A stretch of DNA of 64,000 nt. It comes from Leptotrichia buccalis C-1013-b (GTDB taxonomy: Bacteria > Fusobacteriota > Fusobacteriia > Fusobacteriales > Leptotrichiaceae). This document shows, in pieces, positions 1 through 11,093 of this stretch. The first letter of the stretch is position 1; the number at the start of each line of letters is the position of its first letter. The stretch covers positions 868,001 to 932,000 of the forward strand of contig NC_013192.1 in the NCBI RefSeq assembly GCF_000023905.1, in the 5' to 3' direction. The translations under genes were made by a program, and so were the position numbers. The notes beneath the pieces were generated by a model, which searched no databases, was not told the origin of the DNA, and saw only the letters and a list, made by a program, of their open reading frames with translations.

Positions 1-2223
1 GAATTTTTAGGACTAACTTCAGGAGTAATTGTTGGAAATATTACGCCAGAACAAAGAAAAGCTAGTTACAACTGCGATATTACTTATGGAACAAATAATG
101 AGTTCGGATTTGATTATTTGAGAGACAACATGGTAGGAGAACTTGAAGATAAAGTACAACGTGGACATAATTATGTAATTGTCGATGAGATTGATTCGAT
201 TCTGATTGATGAGGCAAGAACACCGCTTATTATTTCGGGAGCCGCTGAAGAAACTACAGAATGGTACAATACCTTTGCTGAAGTTGCTAAAAGATTGAAA
301 AGAAGTTATAAAACTGAAGAAATTAAGGACAAGAAAAATACTGTAATACCAGATGAAGATTGGGAAGATTATGAAGTTGACGAAAAATCTCATACTGTAA
401 CAATTACAGATAAAGGGATTAAAAATGTTGAAAGAATATTAAAAATTGATAACTTATATTCGCCAGAATATGTAGAACTTACTCATTTTTTGACACAGGC
501 TTTAAAAGCAAAAGAATTATTTAAATTGGACAGGGATTATATTATCAATGATGAAAATGAAGTTATTATAGTTGATGAATTTACTGGTCGTCTTATGGAT
601 GGAAGACGTTATTCAGATGGCTTACATCAGGCGATAGAAGCTAAGGAAAAACTGGAAGTTGCTGGAGAAAATCAGACTCTTGCGACAATTACATTGCAAA
701 ATTACTTTAGAATGTATGAAAAATTATCAGGAATGACAGGAACTGCAAAAACAGAAGAAGATGAATTTAAACAAATTTATAGCTTAAAAGTTATTGTAGT
801 GCCTACAAATAAACCTGTTGCCAGAGTTGACTTGCCAGATGTAATTTATATGAATAAAAAAGCTAAATACAAAGCAATCGCAAGAAAAATCGAAGAACTT
901 TATCAAAAAGGGCAGCCAGTCCTTGTCGGTACAGCATCAATTCAACATTCGGAAGAAGTTTCAGCATTATTGAAAAAGAAAAAAATTCCACACGAAATAT
1001 TAAATGCTAAACATCATGAAAGAGAAGCAGAAATCATTGCCCAGGCAGGTCGTTACAAAACAGTAACAATCGCAACAAATATGGCAGGACGTGGAACAGA
1101 TATAAAACTTGGTGGAGATGCAGAATCTTTTGCAGCTAAAGTGGCAGTAAAAGGGACACCTGAATATGATGAAGTTCATAAGGCGTATGTAAAGGAATGT
1201 GAAGAAGACAAGAAAAAAGTTATCGCCGCTGGTGGATTGTTTATCCTGGGGACAGAAAGACATGAAAGTAGACGTATAGATAATCAGTTAAGAGGACGTG
1301 CGGGACGTCAAGGAGATCCAGGAACATCAGAATTCTACTTATCACTTGATGATGACTTGATGAGATTATTTGGTGGAGACAGATTAAAAACAATGATGAA
1401 AATGCTAAAAATTGATGAAGATGAGGAAATTCGTCATAAACAAATCAGTAAATCTGTTGAAAATGCACAAAAACGTATTGAAAGTAGAAACTTTTCATCA
1501 AGAAAAAGTCTTATTGAATATGATGATGTAAATAATACTCAAAGAGAAGTCGTTTATGAACAAAGAGATGCGATTTTGAAAAATGAAAATTTAAAAGAGT
1601 TAATTACAGCAATGATCTCAGATACTGTGGACGATATTGTAAATTCAGCTTATGTCGGTGAAGGAAGCGGAGAAAAAGACTTTAATTTATTGTCAGATAA
1701 ACTTCAGGAAACATTTGGATATGAAATTTCAGAAGGTCTGGAAAATGCAAGTGCAGAAGATATTTCAAATAAAGTTTACGATGATTTGATAAAACTTTAC
1801 GATGAAAAGGAAGAGGCAATTGGAGAAGAAATTTTCAGAAGAATTGAGAGGTATATAATGCTGGAAGTACTGGATTCTAAATGGAGACAGCATTTAAAAG
1901 ATTTAACAGAGTTACGTGAAGGAATAAGACTTCGTTCATATGGACAAAGAAATCCAATTCACGATTACAAAATTGTCGCTTATGATATTTACAATGAAAT
2001 GATAGATGCAATAAAACGTGAAACAAGTTCATTTATACTGAAATTAAGAGTACGTGGTGAAGAAGATACGAATAACTTGACACACGAGGAAGTTTCTAAT
2101 GTAAAATACGAACACGATGAAAATGAAATGATTGGTGACGATGTTTCAGACAGAATGCCATCTGAACCGCAACGTCCACTTTCAAGAAGGGAAAGAAGAG
2201 AAAGAGAAAGACGGAATGTCTAA
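1..2223 (+). CDS. secA: Preprotein translocase ATPase SecA (5' end outside window)
   Basis: SecA is the cytosolic ATPase that drives protein export through SecYEG. The reading frame is open from base 1, so the N-terminal nucleotide-binding part is missing. Visible SecA hallmarks are the run FDYLRDNM, then IVDEIDSILIDEARTPLIISG (the DEAD-type motif II region), EYDDVNNTQREVVY in the helical scaffold, and MAGRGTDIKLGG and GRAGRQGDPG in the second motor domain. The C-terminus ends in a basic Arg-rich tail (RRERRERERRNV) without the Cys-Cys-Cys-His zinc-binding segment that many SecA proteins carry. A terminator follows directly. Confidence 0.97.
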   Translation, partial: EFLGLTSGVIVGNITPEQRKASYNCDITYGTNNEFGFDYLRDNMVGELEDKVQRGHNYVIVDEIDSILIDEARTPLIISGAAEETTEWYNTFAEVAKRLKRSYKTEEIKDKKNTVIPDEDWEDYEVDEKSHTVTITDKGIKNVERILKIDNLYSPEYVELTHFLTQALKAKELFKLDRDYIINDENEVIIVDEFTGRLMDGRRYSDGLHQAIEAKEKLEVAGENQTLATITLQNYFRMYEKLSGMTGTAKTEEDEFKQIYSLKVIVVPTNKPVARVDLPDVIYMNKKAKYKAIARKIEELYQKGQPVLVGTASIQHSEEVSALLKKKKIPHEILNAKHHEREAEIIAQAGRYKTVTIATNMAGRGTDIKLGGDAESFAAKVAVKGTPEYDEVHKAYVKECEEDKKKVIAAGGLFILGTERHESRRIDNQLRGRAGRQGDPGTSEFYLSLDDDLMRLFGGDRLKTMMKMLKIDEDEEIRHKQISKSVENAQKRIESRNFSSRKSLIEYDDVNNTQREVVYEQRDAILKNENLKELITAMISDTVDDIVNSAYVGEGSGEKDFNLLSDKLQETFGYEISEGLENASAEDISNKVYDDLIKLYDEKEEAIGEEIFRRIERYIMLEVLDSKWRQHLKDLTELREGIRLRSYGQRNPIHDYKIVAYDIYNEMIDAIKRETSSFILKLRVRGEEDTNNLTHEEVSNVKYEHDENEMIGDDVSDRMPSEPQRPLSRRERRERERRNV

Positions 2224-2273
2224 TTCTAAAAATGATCTGACTTCAAAAGTTGGACATAATTTAATTTACTAAC

Positions 2274-2320
2274 AAGGATTAATTTCTGTATAAAGCAGTA
2301 GTTAATCCTTTTAATTTTTC
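2274..2320 (+). terminator. Rho-independent terminator after secA
   Basis: A perfect 9-bp inverted repeat (AAGGATTAA at 2274-2282 and TTAATCCTT at 2302-2310) is followed by a T-rich tract. It sits about 50 bases downstream of the secA stop on the same strand. Confidence 0.8.
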
Positions 2321-2405
2321 TTTTCATTTAATTTCTCTTTTTTACAATATTAAACCTAATTTTTCTAAAATTTTAAAATCTATTTTTATTTTTATATCTT
2401 TTGTC

Positions 2406-2434
2406 AATTGCAATACAAATTGTGCCATTAAAAT
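2406..2434 (-). repeat. Solitary degenerate CRISPR repeat downstream of cas2
   Basis: Read on the minus strand, these 29 bases match the array repeat at 24 of 29 positions by eye (ATTTTAATGG..., versus GTTTTAATAG... in the array). It lies 65 bases beyond the cas2 stop and reads in the same direction as the cas operon, about 8.9 kb from the array. No second full repeat is visible beside it. A shortened look-alike (GGTTTAATATTGTAAA on the minus strand, 2341-2356) lies about 50 bases further on, but in such AT-rich sequence it may be chance. It could be a relic of an older array or the repeat of a crRNA-like regulatory RNA. Confidence 0.7.
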
Positions 2435-2499
2435 CTAAAATTTATAAGCTTAACAAATTTTATTTTAAATTTGTCGCATTTTATTATAATCTATCGCTG

Positions 2500-2778
2500 T
2501 TAAAAAAAATTTGAAGTTTTGTCGTCCTCTATTCCCCAAAATTCTTTTTCTAGCCATTTTTCTTGACGTGATTTAAAAATGATTAATGAATCTTTGTCTT
2601 TACGAATGTGACGTTTTAGTTCAAGGTTTAGTTTTTTTAATAATACTGGTGTTATTTCTCCTTCAAATACTGATTTTTGTACATTTGTTAAATATTTTTT
2701 ACAAATTTTAAATACGTTTCGAGAAATTTTGGGACCATTGTCTTCTGTTAGAATGTCGTACACTAAAATTATATACAT
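2500..2778 (-). CDS. cas2: CRISPR-associated endonuclease Cas2
   Basis: Cas2 forms the central dimer of the Cas1-Cas2 spacer integration complex. The 92-residue protein has the usual size and the ferredoxin-like start MYIILVYDIL, with the conserved Asp at residue 8. It is the last gene of the minus-strand cas operon, one base from the cas1 stop. The sequence assigns it to the adaptation module of the I-B locus. Confidence 0.95.
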   Translation of the reverse strand: MYIILVYDILTEDNGPKISRNVFKICKKYLTNVQKSVFEGEITPVLLKKLNLELKRHIRKDKDSLIIFKSRQEKWLEKEFWGIEDDKTSNFF

Positions 2779-2779
2779 A

Positions 2780-3772
2780 TTACCACCATATTTTAAATCC
2801 TTCGTATTTTTTATCTTCTAGCAAGTGTTTTACTAATTTGTATGCTTCTAAACGCATCAGGTGCCGATAGGAAACTTTTCGATTTAAATCTCTATGTTTT
2901 ATTGAGGTTTCTAATCTTTCGTTAAAAGTTTTTAAAATCAATTTTTGTGCATTTTCTTTCATGTAAAAATAGTTTGAATCTTTAACAAAATCTTTTTCTG
3001 TTATCATTTTTTTATTCAAAAGAGAAAAAATAATTCTATCTGCCAAAAGAGGCTTAAACACTTCAGCAATATCAAGTGATAATGAAAACCTTCTTTCTCC
3101 TACACTATGCAAATAGCTAATTGTGGGATTTAATTGACTGACATAAATTTCTGAAAGGCATGCTGTATAAACTAGTGTATTCAAAAAAGAAATCATTGTA
3201 TTAATCATATTATCTGGTGGCCTTTTTACTCTTTTTTCAAAGTCAATTTCCTGATTAACAATTGTATTCCATGCGGTATAATAAGTACGTCTGATACTTC
3301 CTTCAATTCCCATTAATTCATTAATCTCGTTTGTTCTAAAAATTCCTTTTTTCAGTGCCTTAATTTCTGTTATTATGGATTCTAAATCTTTTCCTCGTTC
3401 CTGATAATATCTTAAATTTCGCAAAATATTTGTGCTTGCTGCATCTATTATTAATTGTGCTAATTCAATTCTTTTGGCATTGTCTGTATAATTTTCAACT
3501 TGCTTTACGAATAGTTTTCCAGAAACATTTGATTCTTTTGGATAAAATGTTCCAGTGTAAAAACCATAATAATTAAAAATATGAACAGGAATTTTATTCT
3601 GTGCCAAGTAATTTAAACATTTTGTATTTAATGAAACTTCTCCAAATAAGTAAATATCTCTTGTAACTTCTATTTTTATATCTTTAAAACGTCCATCTGG
3701 CGCTGTTATTCTTATAACATTATCTTTACGTTTTAATTCACCGCTGGAAAAAATAAAATAACTTTCTGCCAT
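2780..3772 (-). CDS. cas1: CRISPR-associated integrase Cas1
   Basis: Cas1 is the metal-dependent integrase that inserts new spacers at the leader end of the array. I place the start at the ATG at 3772 (protein begins MAESYFIFSSGEL, 330 residues), because an AGAGAGG ribosome-binding site lies just upstream. The longer reading frame to 3820 would overlap cas4. The metal-ligand positions of the family are visible: Glu157 in GIEGSIRR, His222 in YLHSVGERRF, and acidic residues near 234-237 in LDIAEVF. It lies between cas4 and cas2, as expected for a type I-B adaptation cassette. Confidence 0.95.
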   Translation of the reverse strand: MAESYFIFSSGELKRKDNVIRITAPDGRFKDIKIEVTRDIYLFGEVSLNTKCLNYLAQNKIPVHIFNYYGFYTGTFYPKESNVSGKLFVKQVENYTDNAKRIELAQLIIDAASTNILRNLRYYQERGKDLESIITEIKALKKGIFRTNEINELMGIEGSIRRTYYTAWNTIVNQEIDFEKRVKRPPDNMINTMISFLNTLVYTACLSEIYVSQLNPTISYLHSVGERRFSLSLDIAEVFKPLLADRIIFSLLNKKMITEKDFVKDSNYFYMKENAQKLILKTFNERLETSIKHRDLNRKVSYRHLMRLEAYKLVKHLLEDKKYEGFKIWW

Positions 3773-3807
3773 TTTATACCTCTCTTTATGATATTTTTTT
3801 ATTAATT

Positions 3808-4296
3808 TTAAATGTAACAAAATTCATAGTATGCACATTTTTTACAAATTTTATCATTAATTACAGGAGGAGCTTTTTCATTTTTACAAATTTTTTCAAT
3901 ATCAATTAAAATTTCCTTCAATGTATTTTCGTCCTCTTTTGTCAAAATTATTTCCTTACGTTCCCTAATTACAGGATAATCAATAATCCCTTTTTCAATT
4001 TTTATTCCACGCTGTTTTAGAAAATAAATATAGTATTTTACTTGCCAAATTGCCGCCTCTTCCACAGCTTTACTTTTTTTTATTTCGTGAACAACTTGCC
4101 ATTTACGGATAAAATCAATGTTGACTGTTTCTTCTATCATAATTTGTTTAGTTTCCGAACTATAACTATTTTCATCAATTAATTTTCCTAGCTGAACATT
4201 TTCATTTTCCTCTTCAAGATTAATATTTTTAGACTGGCACCACAATTTACGTTTGCATATAAAATAATAGTTTATCATAATTCCTGTTATTTTCAT
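3808..4296 (-). CDS. cas4: CRISPR-associated exonuclease Cas4
   Basis: Cas4 is an iron-sulfur RecB-like nuclease that trims prespacers and helps select those with a correct PAM. The 162-residue protein has an N-terminal Cys pair (residues 14 and 20) and a C-terminal cluster, CKKCAYYEFC (Cys151, 154 and 160), for the Fe-S cluster. The nuclease core shows the ExK motif in HEIKKSK, followed by the QVKYY helix. It lies between cas3 and cas1, 18 bases from the start side of cas3. Confidence 0.93.
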   Translation of the reverse strand: MKITGIMINYYFICKRKLWCQSKNINLEEENENVQLGKLIDENSYSSETKQIMIEETVNIDFIRKWQVVHEIKKSKAVEEAAIWQVKYYIYFLKQRGIKIEKGIIDYPVIRERKEIILTKEDENTLKEILIDIEKICKNEKAPPVINDKICKKCAYYEFCYI

Positions 4297-4314
4297 TGTT
4301 TCACCTCATAACAT

Positions 4315-6729
4315 TTAAAAAGTATTATCTTCAAAAAAATCTCGATTTTTTATTTTTACTTCAAATCCTTTTTCATACGAATAATCACAATCTAAAATAA
4401 TCAATGTTTCATAATCATTTATTTCCATTTTTTCTACTTGTTCAGGAGAAATATCATCAAGTTCATATTCAGGAATTGCTACTTTAAATTGATTTATTTC
4501 TCGTCTTGCTTCTATTTTTTCACTTCTTAAATTTTTCCGCTCTTTTTCATTTAATCCCTTTGTTTTCTTCTGTAGGATTTCAATATTTTTCTCTATTTCT
4601 TCTTTATTTTCTTGATAAATAATTTTTGGAATTATATCTCTTGAAGCAATATTTCTAAAGATTTTCTGTACTTCTGATTTTGTTTTTTCATATTCCACTA
4701 TATAATTTTTCAAAGCATAAATATTTTTTACTAATTTTCCATAATACTCCGTATCTTTTAAACTTTCAGTTGAATAAACCTTATCAATCAATTCCAATTT
4801 TTCCTTTTCTGTAAGTAATCCATCAATGTTTATCAAGGCTTCTTTAGATTTTTGATGAATTTCTTTATCTATAACTGCTTTAGAACCCTTTATTCCGGAA
4901 CACTCTTCCGTAAAAACATAGCAGTTATATTTTTCATCCAAAATTTCTCTATTTCTGTAGCATCTTCCCATTCTCTGAAAAAGTCCATTCAAATCTGATA
5001 ATTCTGTAATAAGAATATCAAAATCCAAATCAAGAGATGCTTCAACTACTTGTGTACCAATCCAGATTCCATTTTCAAAAATATTTTTTGATTTTCTTTC
5101 TTTTTTTACACTTTGTTTAAATCTTTTAGGATTGGCAAATTCAGAAATTTCCTTTTCTTTTTTAGCCCTGTCTTTTTTTATAAATCGGCTATGAAGTAGA
5201 TTCAATTCTTTACACTCTATTCCTAAATTTTTCAAATTTTCATACATTTGTTTGGATTTTTTGACAGTATTGCAGACAACTAAAATTTTATTATCTTTGT
5301 AATTTTCTTTTATAAATTCAGCATTGATAGTATCTTTTAATACTTTTATATTATGTCTTTTTTTATCATTTATAAAAGGTTCTGTAGTTACAAATTCTAT
5401 TTCTTCCTTTTTTAACAAATCTATGATAATTCCTGGTAAAGTGGCAGTCATTATAGCAAATTTCCCACCAAAATCTGTAATATATTTAAGTCCGTATATC
5501 AAATAAGCTAATAAATCCGTTGAATACATCTGAATTTCATCAATAACCACTTTAGAATAAGATAGTGTAGCAACTTTTAATTCAAATCCCGGTGCTCTGA
5601 AAACAAAATCAAAAAGCTGGTCTATTGTGCAGACTGTCAATGGTAAGGAGAGCTGCTTTGTTTTATCTATATACATAAACAGATCATCATTATCCATTTT
5701 TTCTAGATTATTTTTTTCCTTCTTTTTTGTATCTTCTATATATATTTCTCTAAAATCTGAATGTAGCAGCCCTATTCTATTTTCTAGTTTTTCAATCACA
5801 ATCTGATTTTTCACCCTATTAAAAATGGAATTAATTGCTACTCTTAGCGGCAATGTGAAAAATCCCTTATTATTGCCTATCCAAAGTAGCCCCGCTTCAG
5901 TCTTTCCATATCCTGTCTGTGCCACCACTACAACATTTTCATTTTGATTATGAATCATAAACTTCTGCAACTCGTTCCAGTCATTTTTAGGATTATCCTT
6001 TTTCAATACATTTTTTAGAAAATCATCCATTTTTTCTTCAAGAAAATCATTTTTTTCCTCAACCGGAATATATGAACTTGCAGCATAATCTATTTTATTC
6101 AGTAATCCTTTTAACATCACATATTTTTGAAAAGTTTCAAAGGTTTCCTTTTCTGATAAGATAAAATCTTGAGAATAGATTCTTCCATTTAATTTATAAT
6201 ATTTTTTACTTAATTTCTTTAATTTTACTTTTTCATTCTCGATTTTAAAAATAGAATACTTTAAATTTTCTTCTATATTCTTATTCACATAGTCAAAATA
6301 TATATTTTGTAACTTTTCCAAATATTTTAGAAAATAGTCTGCTTCAATGTTCATTAATTCTATTTCTGACGAAAAATCTTCTTCTTCAATTTCTGAAATA
6401 TCTCTTTCATGATGTAATGCAACAGAATAGGATAAAACTTTAATATCACTTTTATCAAAACCATTTTCACTTAAACTTTTGCTATCTATAAAAGAAGTAC
6501 TTAATAGTCCATGAGGAAGTTCTCCATTTTGCTTTTGACCAGATAACTTACTTTGAAATTTTTTATTTATTTTCCCAAGATCATGATAAATACAGGCAAG
6601 TAATAATAATTCTTTATCCACATTTATCTCAGAATATATTGTAAAAAAGTTTTTAAAGTTATTAATCAGATTTTCTGTATGCTCCATTATTGTTTCACCA
6701 TTAGATTTTGCCAAAAACTCATTTTTCAT
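4315..6729 (-). CDS. cas3: CRISPR-associated nuclease-helicase Cas3
   Basis: Cas3 is recruited to the R-loop made by Cascade and unwinds and degrades the target strand. The 804 residues fuse an N-terminal HD nuclease (His17, then YHDLGK with His49-Asp50, and HHERD at about 106-110) to a superfamily 2 helicase. Helicase motifs are Walker A in QTGYGKTEAG (about 271-280), VVIDEIQMYS (DEIQ at about 397-400), TATLP and QRMGRCYR. An AGGAGA site precedes the ATG. It follows cas5 in the operon and appears intact. Confidence 0.96.
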   Translation of the reverse strand: MKNEFLAKSNGETIMEHTENLINNFKNFFTIYSEINVDKELLLLACIYHDLGKINKKFQSKLSGQKQNGELPHGLLSTSFIDSKSLSENGFDKSDIKVLSYSVALHHERDISEIEEEDFSSEIELMNIEADYFLKYLEKLQNIYFDYVNKNIEENLKYSIFKIENEKVKLKKLSKKYYKLNGRIYSQDFILSEKETFETFQKYVMLKGLLNKIDYAASSYIPVEEKNDFLEEKMDDFLKNVLKKDNPKNDWNELQKFMIHNQNENVVVVAQTGYGKTEAGLLWIGNNKGFFTLPLRVAINSIFNRVKNQIVIEKLENRIGLLHSDFREIYIEDTKKKEKNNLEKMDNDDLFMYIDKTKQLSLPLTVCTIDQLFDFVFRAPGFELKVATLSYSKVVIDEIQMYSTDLLAYLIYGLKYITDFGGKFAIMTATLPGIIIDLLKKEEIEFVTTEPFINDKKRHNIKVLKDTINAEFIKENYKDNKILVVCNTVKKSKQMYENLKNLGIECKELNLLHSRFIKKDRAKKEKEISEFANPKRFKQSVKKERKSKNIFENGIWIGTQVVEASLDLDFDILITELSDLNGLFQRMGRCYRNREILDEKYNCYVFTEECSGIKGSKAVIDKEIHQKSKEALINIDGLLTEKEKLELIDKVYSTESLKDTEYYGKLVKNIYALKNYIVEYEKTKSEVQKIFRNIASRDIIPKIIYQENKEEIEKNIEILQKKTKGLNEKERKNLRSEKIEARREINQFKVAIPEYELDDISPEQVEKMEINDYETLIILDCDYSYEKGFEVKIKNRDFFEDNTF

Positions 6730-6748
6730 AATTAATTTCTCCTATAAA

Positions 6749-8412
<1,664 letters not shown>

Positions 8413-8414
8413 AA

Positions 8415-10184
8415 TTATTCATTCCCTTCTTTTTTATCTGTCTTATTTTCATTCTTACTTTTATCTTCACCTAATAAACCTAATAAAAATCCATGACCTA
8501 ATGTCTGAAAATTTTCATCATTTAAAAGTGCTTTAGCAAAAAGTGAGCTAATATTTTTTCCTGCATAAGCATGAGCTGAAATCAGTGCATCCATAAACAT
8601 ATCAACATTATTAATTCTCAAAGCATTCTGAAGTCTGTATAACAGACTTCCAATCTTTTTATCATTTCCACTTTTTCTTATATATTCTTCCCTAAAAATC
8701 ATTGCATCTCTTCTTATATAGAAAATATCTTTTTCTGTTAATTCTTCTGATGTTTTCTTATTTTCCTTTTTTTCAATTATTTCTTGCTTATCCATTTTCT
8801 TCAACCTCCTGATATAATCCAAATTTATTTTTAGCAAATCTTCTATATTTTTTAGTTTACAAGATAATTTTGTTTTTGAAATCTTATAATAACATAATTT
8901 GTTTATTAATGAGAATAAATTTTGATTATTTAACAATTCTGTTATTGTTGTATCATAAAGATAAAAATACCTTCTATCAATTAAATACCATTTATCTAAT
9001 AAGGCATCTAATTTTTCTTTATTTTCAGATAAAAGTTTTAAAATATTTCGTGACAATAAAGTAAACTTATAATGTCCTTCCTCAAACTTCACAATCTGAA
9101 TATCTGATAATTCATATTTTGTATTGTCTTTTTCTTTCTTGATTTCCTTCAATAAATTTTTATACAGATTTATATTCTTTTCTTCCGACTCATCTTCTAA
9201 AATATTATATGCAATTCCATTATTTATTTTACATAATTGGTCTATATTATGATTTGCATTTACGAATATTCCTTTGTCAGCTCCGTATATAAATCCTGCC
9301 GGAACGCAGGAATAAACCAATGTAACTAAAGGAGTTACTGCAATATCATTTACAAAATTCCAGACATGTGACGGCTTTCTATTCACATCAAAACCTGTGT
9401 CATTTAAAAATCCTAATGTATTTTTATAATCCTTCATTAGCATATTCGAAAGTACACATTTATATTTAAATTTAGACTTGTCAGCATTAACATATTCTAA
9501 TGCAGGTTCTACAAAATATGATTTATGTTCTTCATAAATATCTTTAGCGGCATTTGCCCTATTTAAAAATGATACACTGCTCCAGGCATTATTTATTATT
9601 ACATAAGCTATATTTTTAGCAGCAAGATAATTTTTTACATTTCCGTTCTTATCAGTTATTTTCTTCTTAAAAAAATCAATAATTTCCTTCATAATTTTGA
9701 TATTATTTTTTACATCATCTTTTGAAATTTCATCAATATTTTCTTTAGGTTCTTTTATTTTTTTTAATTCCTTTTCCAGTCCTAAAATTTTATTAGTCCC
9801 GTCTTTTTCTATAAAATCATACGCCTTCTTATAACTTGCAGATTTAATTTTAGCTTTGAAAAATGTAATTTTGTCATTTATCATTTTTAATTCATTAATA
9901 CTTCTAATTTTTTCTCCATTTTCCTCAAATTCATCAATGTATTTTTCAAATTCCAGGATTTTACCATAAGTTAGTGTTTTCCCATATCTTTTTATAAAAA
10001 AATCAAAATATTTATACTCAAAGTTTTCCAGAACTTTTGGAGAAAATCTTATTAAGCGATTTTTATCATCTATTTCCAGTTCTCCATTATTTCTTGCTTC
10101 TTCTCCAAGAATATTTATAAATCCTAACAATCCAGCATTAAATAACCAATCCTTCAATTTCAATTCTATTTTTTCATCACTCAT
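8415..10184 (-). CDS. cas8: Type I-B Cascade large subunit Cas8 (Cst1-like)
   Basis: Cas8 recognises the PAM and starts target unwinding. At 589 residues it begins MSDEKIELKLKDWLFNAGLLGFINIL, the N-terminal pattern of Cst1/Cas8a-b proteins of the Tneap subtype. Much of the middle is Lys/Glu-rich and probably helical. The C-terminal part (about 500-560: RKSGNDKKIGSLLYRLQNAL and the following helices) resembles the fused small-subunit-like end of Cst1. I see no paired CxxC zinc finger; single Cys residues occur in KYKCVLSN and YSCVPAG. It sits between cas6 and cas7, with two bases to cas7. Confidence 0.88.
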   Translation of the reverse strand: MSDEKIELKLKDWLFNAGLLGFINILGEEARNNGELEIDDKNRLIRFSPKVLENFEYKYFDFFIKRYGKTLTYGKILEFEKYIDEFEENGEKIRSINELKMINDKITFFKAKIKSASYKKAYDFIEKDGTNKILGLEKELKKIKEPKENIDEISKDDVKNNIKIMKEIIDFFKKKITDKNGNVKNYLAAKNIAYVIINNAWSSVSFLNRANAAKDIYEEHKSYFVEPALEYVNADKSKFKYKCVLSNMLMKDYKNTLGFLNDTGFDVNRKPSHVWNFVNDIAVTPLVTLVYSCVPAGFIYGADKGIFVNANHNIDQLCKINNGIAYNILEDESEEKNINLYKNLLKEIKKEKDNTKYELSDIQIVKFEEGHYKFTLLSRNILKLLSENKEKLDALLDKWYLIDRRYFYLYDTTITELLNNQNLFSLINKLCYYKISKTKLSCKLKNIEDLLKINLDYIRRLKKMDKQEIIEKKENKKTSEELTEKDIFYIRRDAMIFREEYIRKSGNDKKIGSLLYRLQNALRINNVDMFMDALISAHAYAGKNISSLFAKALLNDENFQTLGHGFLLGLLGEDKSKNENKTDKKEGNE

Positions 10185-10208
10185 TTTTCTACCTTTTCCT
10201 AATTCAAA

Positions 10209-10991
10209 TTATTTCAATTTTTCCAGCATTCCAAATCCACTTCCAGTTATGCTCCCAAGCCCTGCATTATAAATATAATCCAAAATATAACTTTTCCCTT
10301 CCAATTTCAATATACCAACTGAAGTATCCAAAAATTTACCATTAAATTTATTTTCATAATTTAAAGTTTTATCTTTTTTAGTCTTATCATAATGCTTTAC
10401 AACGATTTTTTTAGTCTGACTTGAATCTATTATCAAATCTTCAATATCTTTTTTTACATATTCTCCTTTTAATTCTTTAAGTCTTGTATAAAGATTTCTT
10501 TTTATAATTTCAGTAAATTTATCGTCTGTTCCTATATAGTATGCATCTTTTTTAGTCTCCTGATTATGATCACGGCAAACTATTGGGGACATAGTTTTAA
10601 CGATTAATACATTGTCCTTTATAATTTTTCTCGGTAAAATCGAAATGTTAGTAACCACAACCTTTGTTTCTTCCGAAATTTCTATCTCTTTAAACCTAAG
10701 ACTTGAAAAAGCATTATAAATGTTCAAACTATCAACATTATCGTACGCTGAAAAATTAATTGTAGCCTTTTTTTCATCGCCTAAAAATCTAATTTCATTT
10801 TTTTCAAATTTTACATTCTGAAAATAAACCGCCCATGTATAATTTTTCTGTTTTGCAGTTCCAAAGAAATCTTCAAAAATATCAAGATCACACTGTTTCA
10901 ATCCTTTTTTTAAAATACGCAAAATCTTTGATCTCCAATTAACAGGAAAACTATTTCCTTTTATTAATTCAATATTAATTTTGAATCTCAT
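10209..10991 (-). CDS. cas6: CRISPR pre-crRNA endoribonuclease Cas6
   Basis: Cas6 cuts the array transcript within each repeat. The 260-residue protein has the RAMP start MRFKINIELIKG, the segment KQKNYTWAVYF typical of I-B Cas6, and the C-terminal Gly-rich loop GLGSITGSGFGML that binds the repeat. It is the first gene of the minus-strand cas operon. A promoter lies 50-80 bases upstream in the region shared with the array leader. Confidence 0.93.
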   Translation of the reverse strand: MRFKINIELIKGNSFPVNWRSKILRILKKGLKQCDLDIFEDFFGTAKQKNYTWAVYFQNVKFEKNEIRFLGDEKKATINFSAYDNVDSLNIYNAFSSLRFKEIEISEETKVVVTNISILPRKIIKDNVLIVKTMSPIVCRDHNQETKKDAYYIGTDDKFTEIIKRNLYTRLKELKGEYVKKDIEDLIIDSSQTKKIVVKHYDKTKKDKTLNYENKFNGKFLDTSVGILKLEGKSYILDYIYNAGLGSITGSGFGMLEKLK

Positions 10992-11041
10992 GTCTTTTTT
11001 ATACCTTTCTTTCTGTTATTTTTTTCTTTGAAATATAATAT

Positions 11042-11069
11042 ATTATATCCTATTTTCTATAAAAGTAAA
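11042..11069 (-). promoter_or_regulatory. Promoter of the cas operon
   Basis: On the minus strand a TATAAT -10 (plus-strand 11042-11047) is preceded, after 16 bases, by TTTACT (11064-11069). It points at cas6, whose ATG is 50 bases downstream. Confidence 0.55.
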
Positions 11070-11077
11070 TACTCGTA

Positions 11078-11093
11078 TAGTAAACTTTTACTA
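11078..11093. promoter_or_regulatory. Palindrome upstream of the cas promoter (possible operator)
   Basis: TAGTAAA, two bases, then TTTACTA form a 7-bp inverted repeat directly upstream of the cas -35 box. The position would suit a regulator of cas transcription, but no protein is assigned and AT-rich palindromes arise by chance. Confidence 0.35.

Noticed and set aside
3773-3820. Longer N-terminus of Cas1 from 3820
   Set aside because: It overlaps cas4 and lacks a ribosome-binding site, while the ATG at 3772 has AGAGAGG directly upstream.
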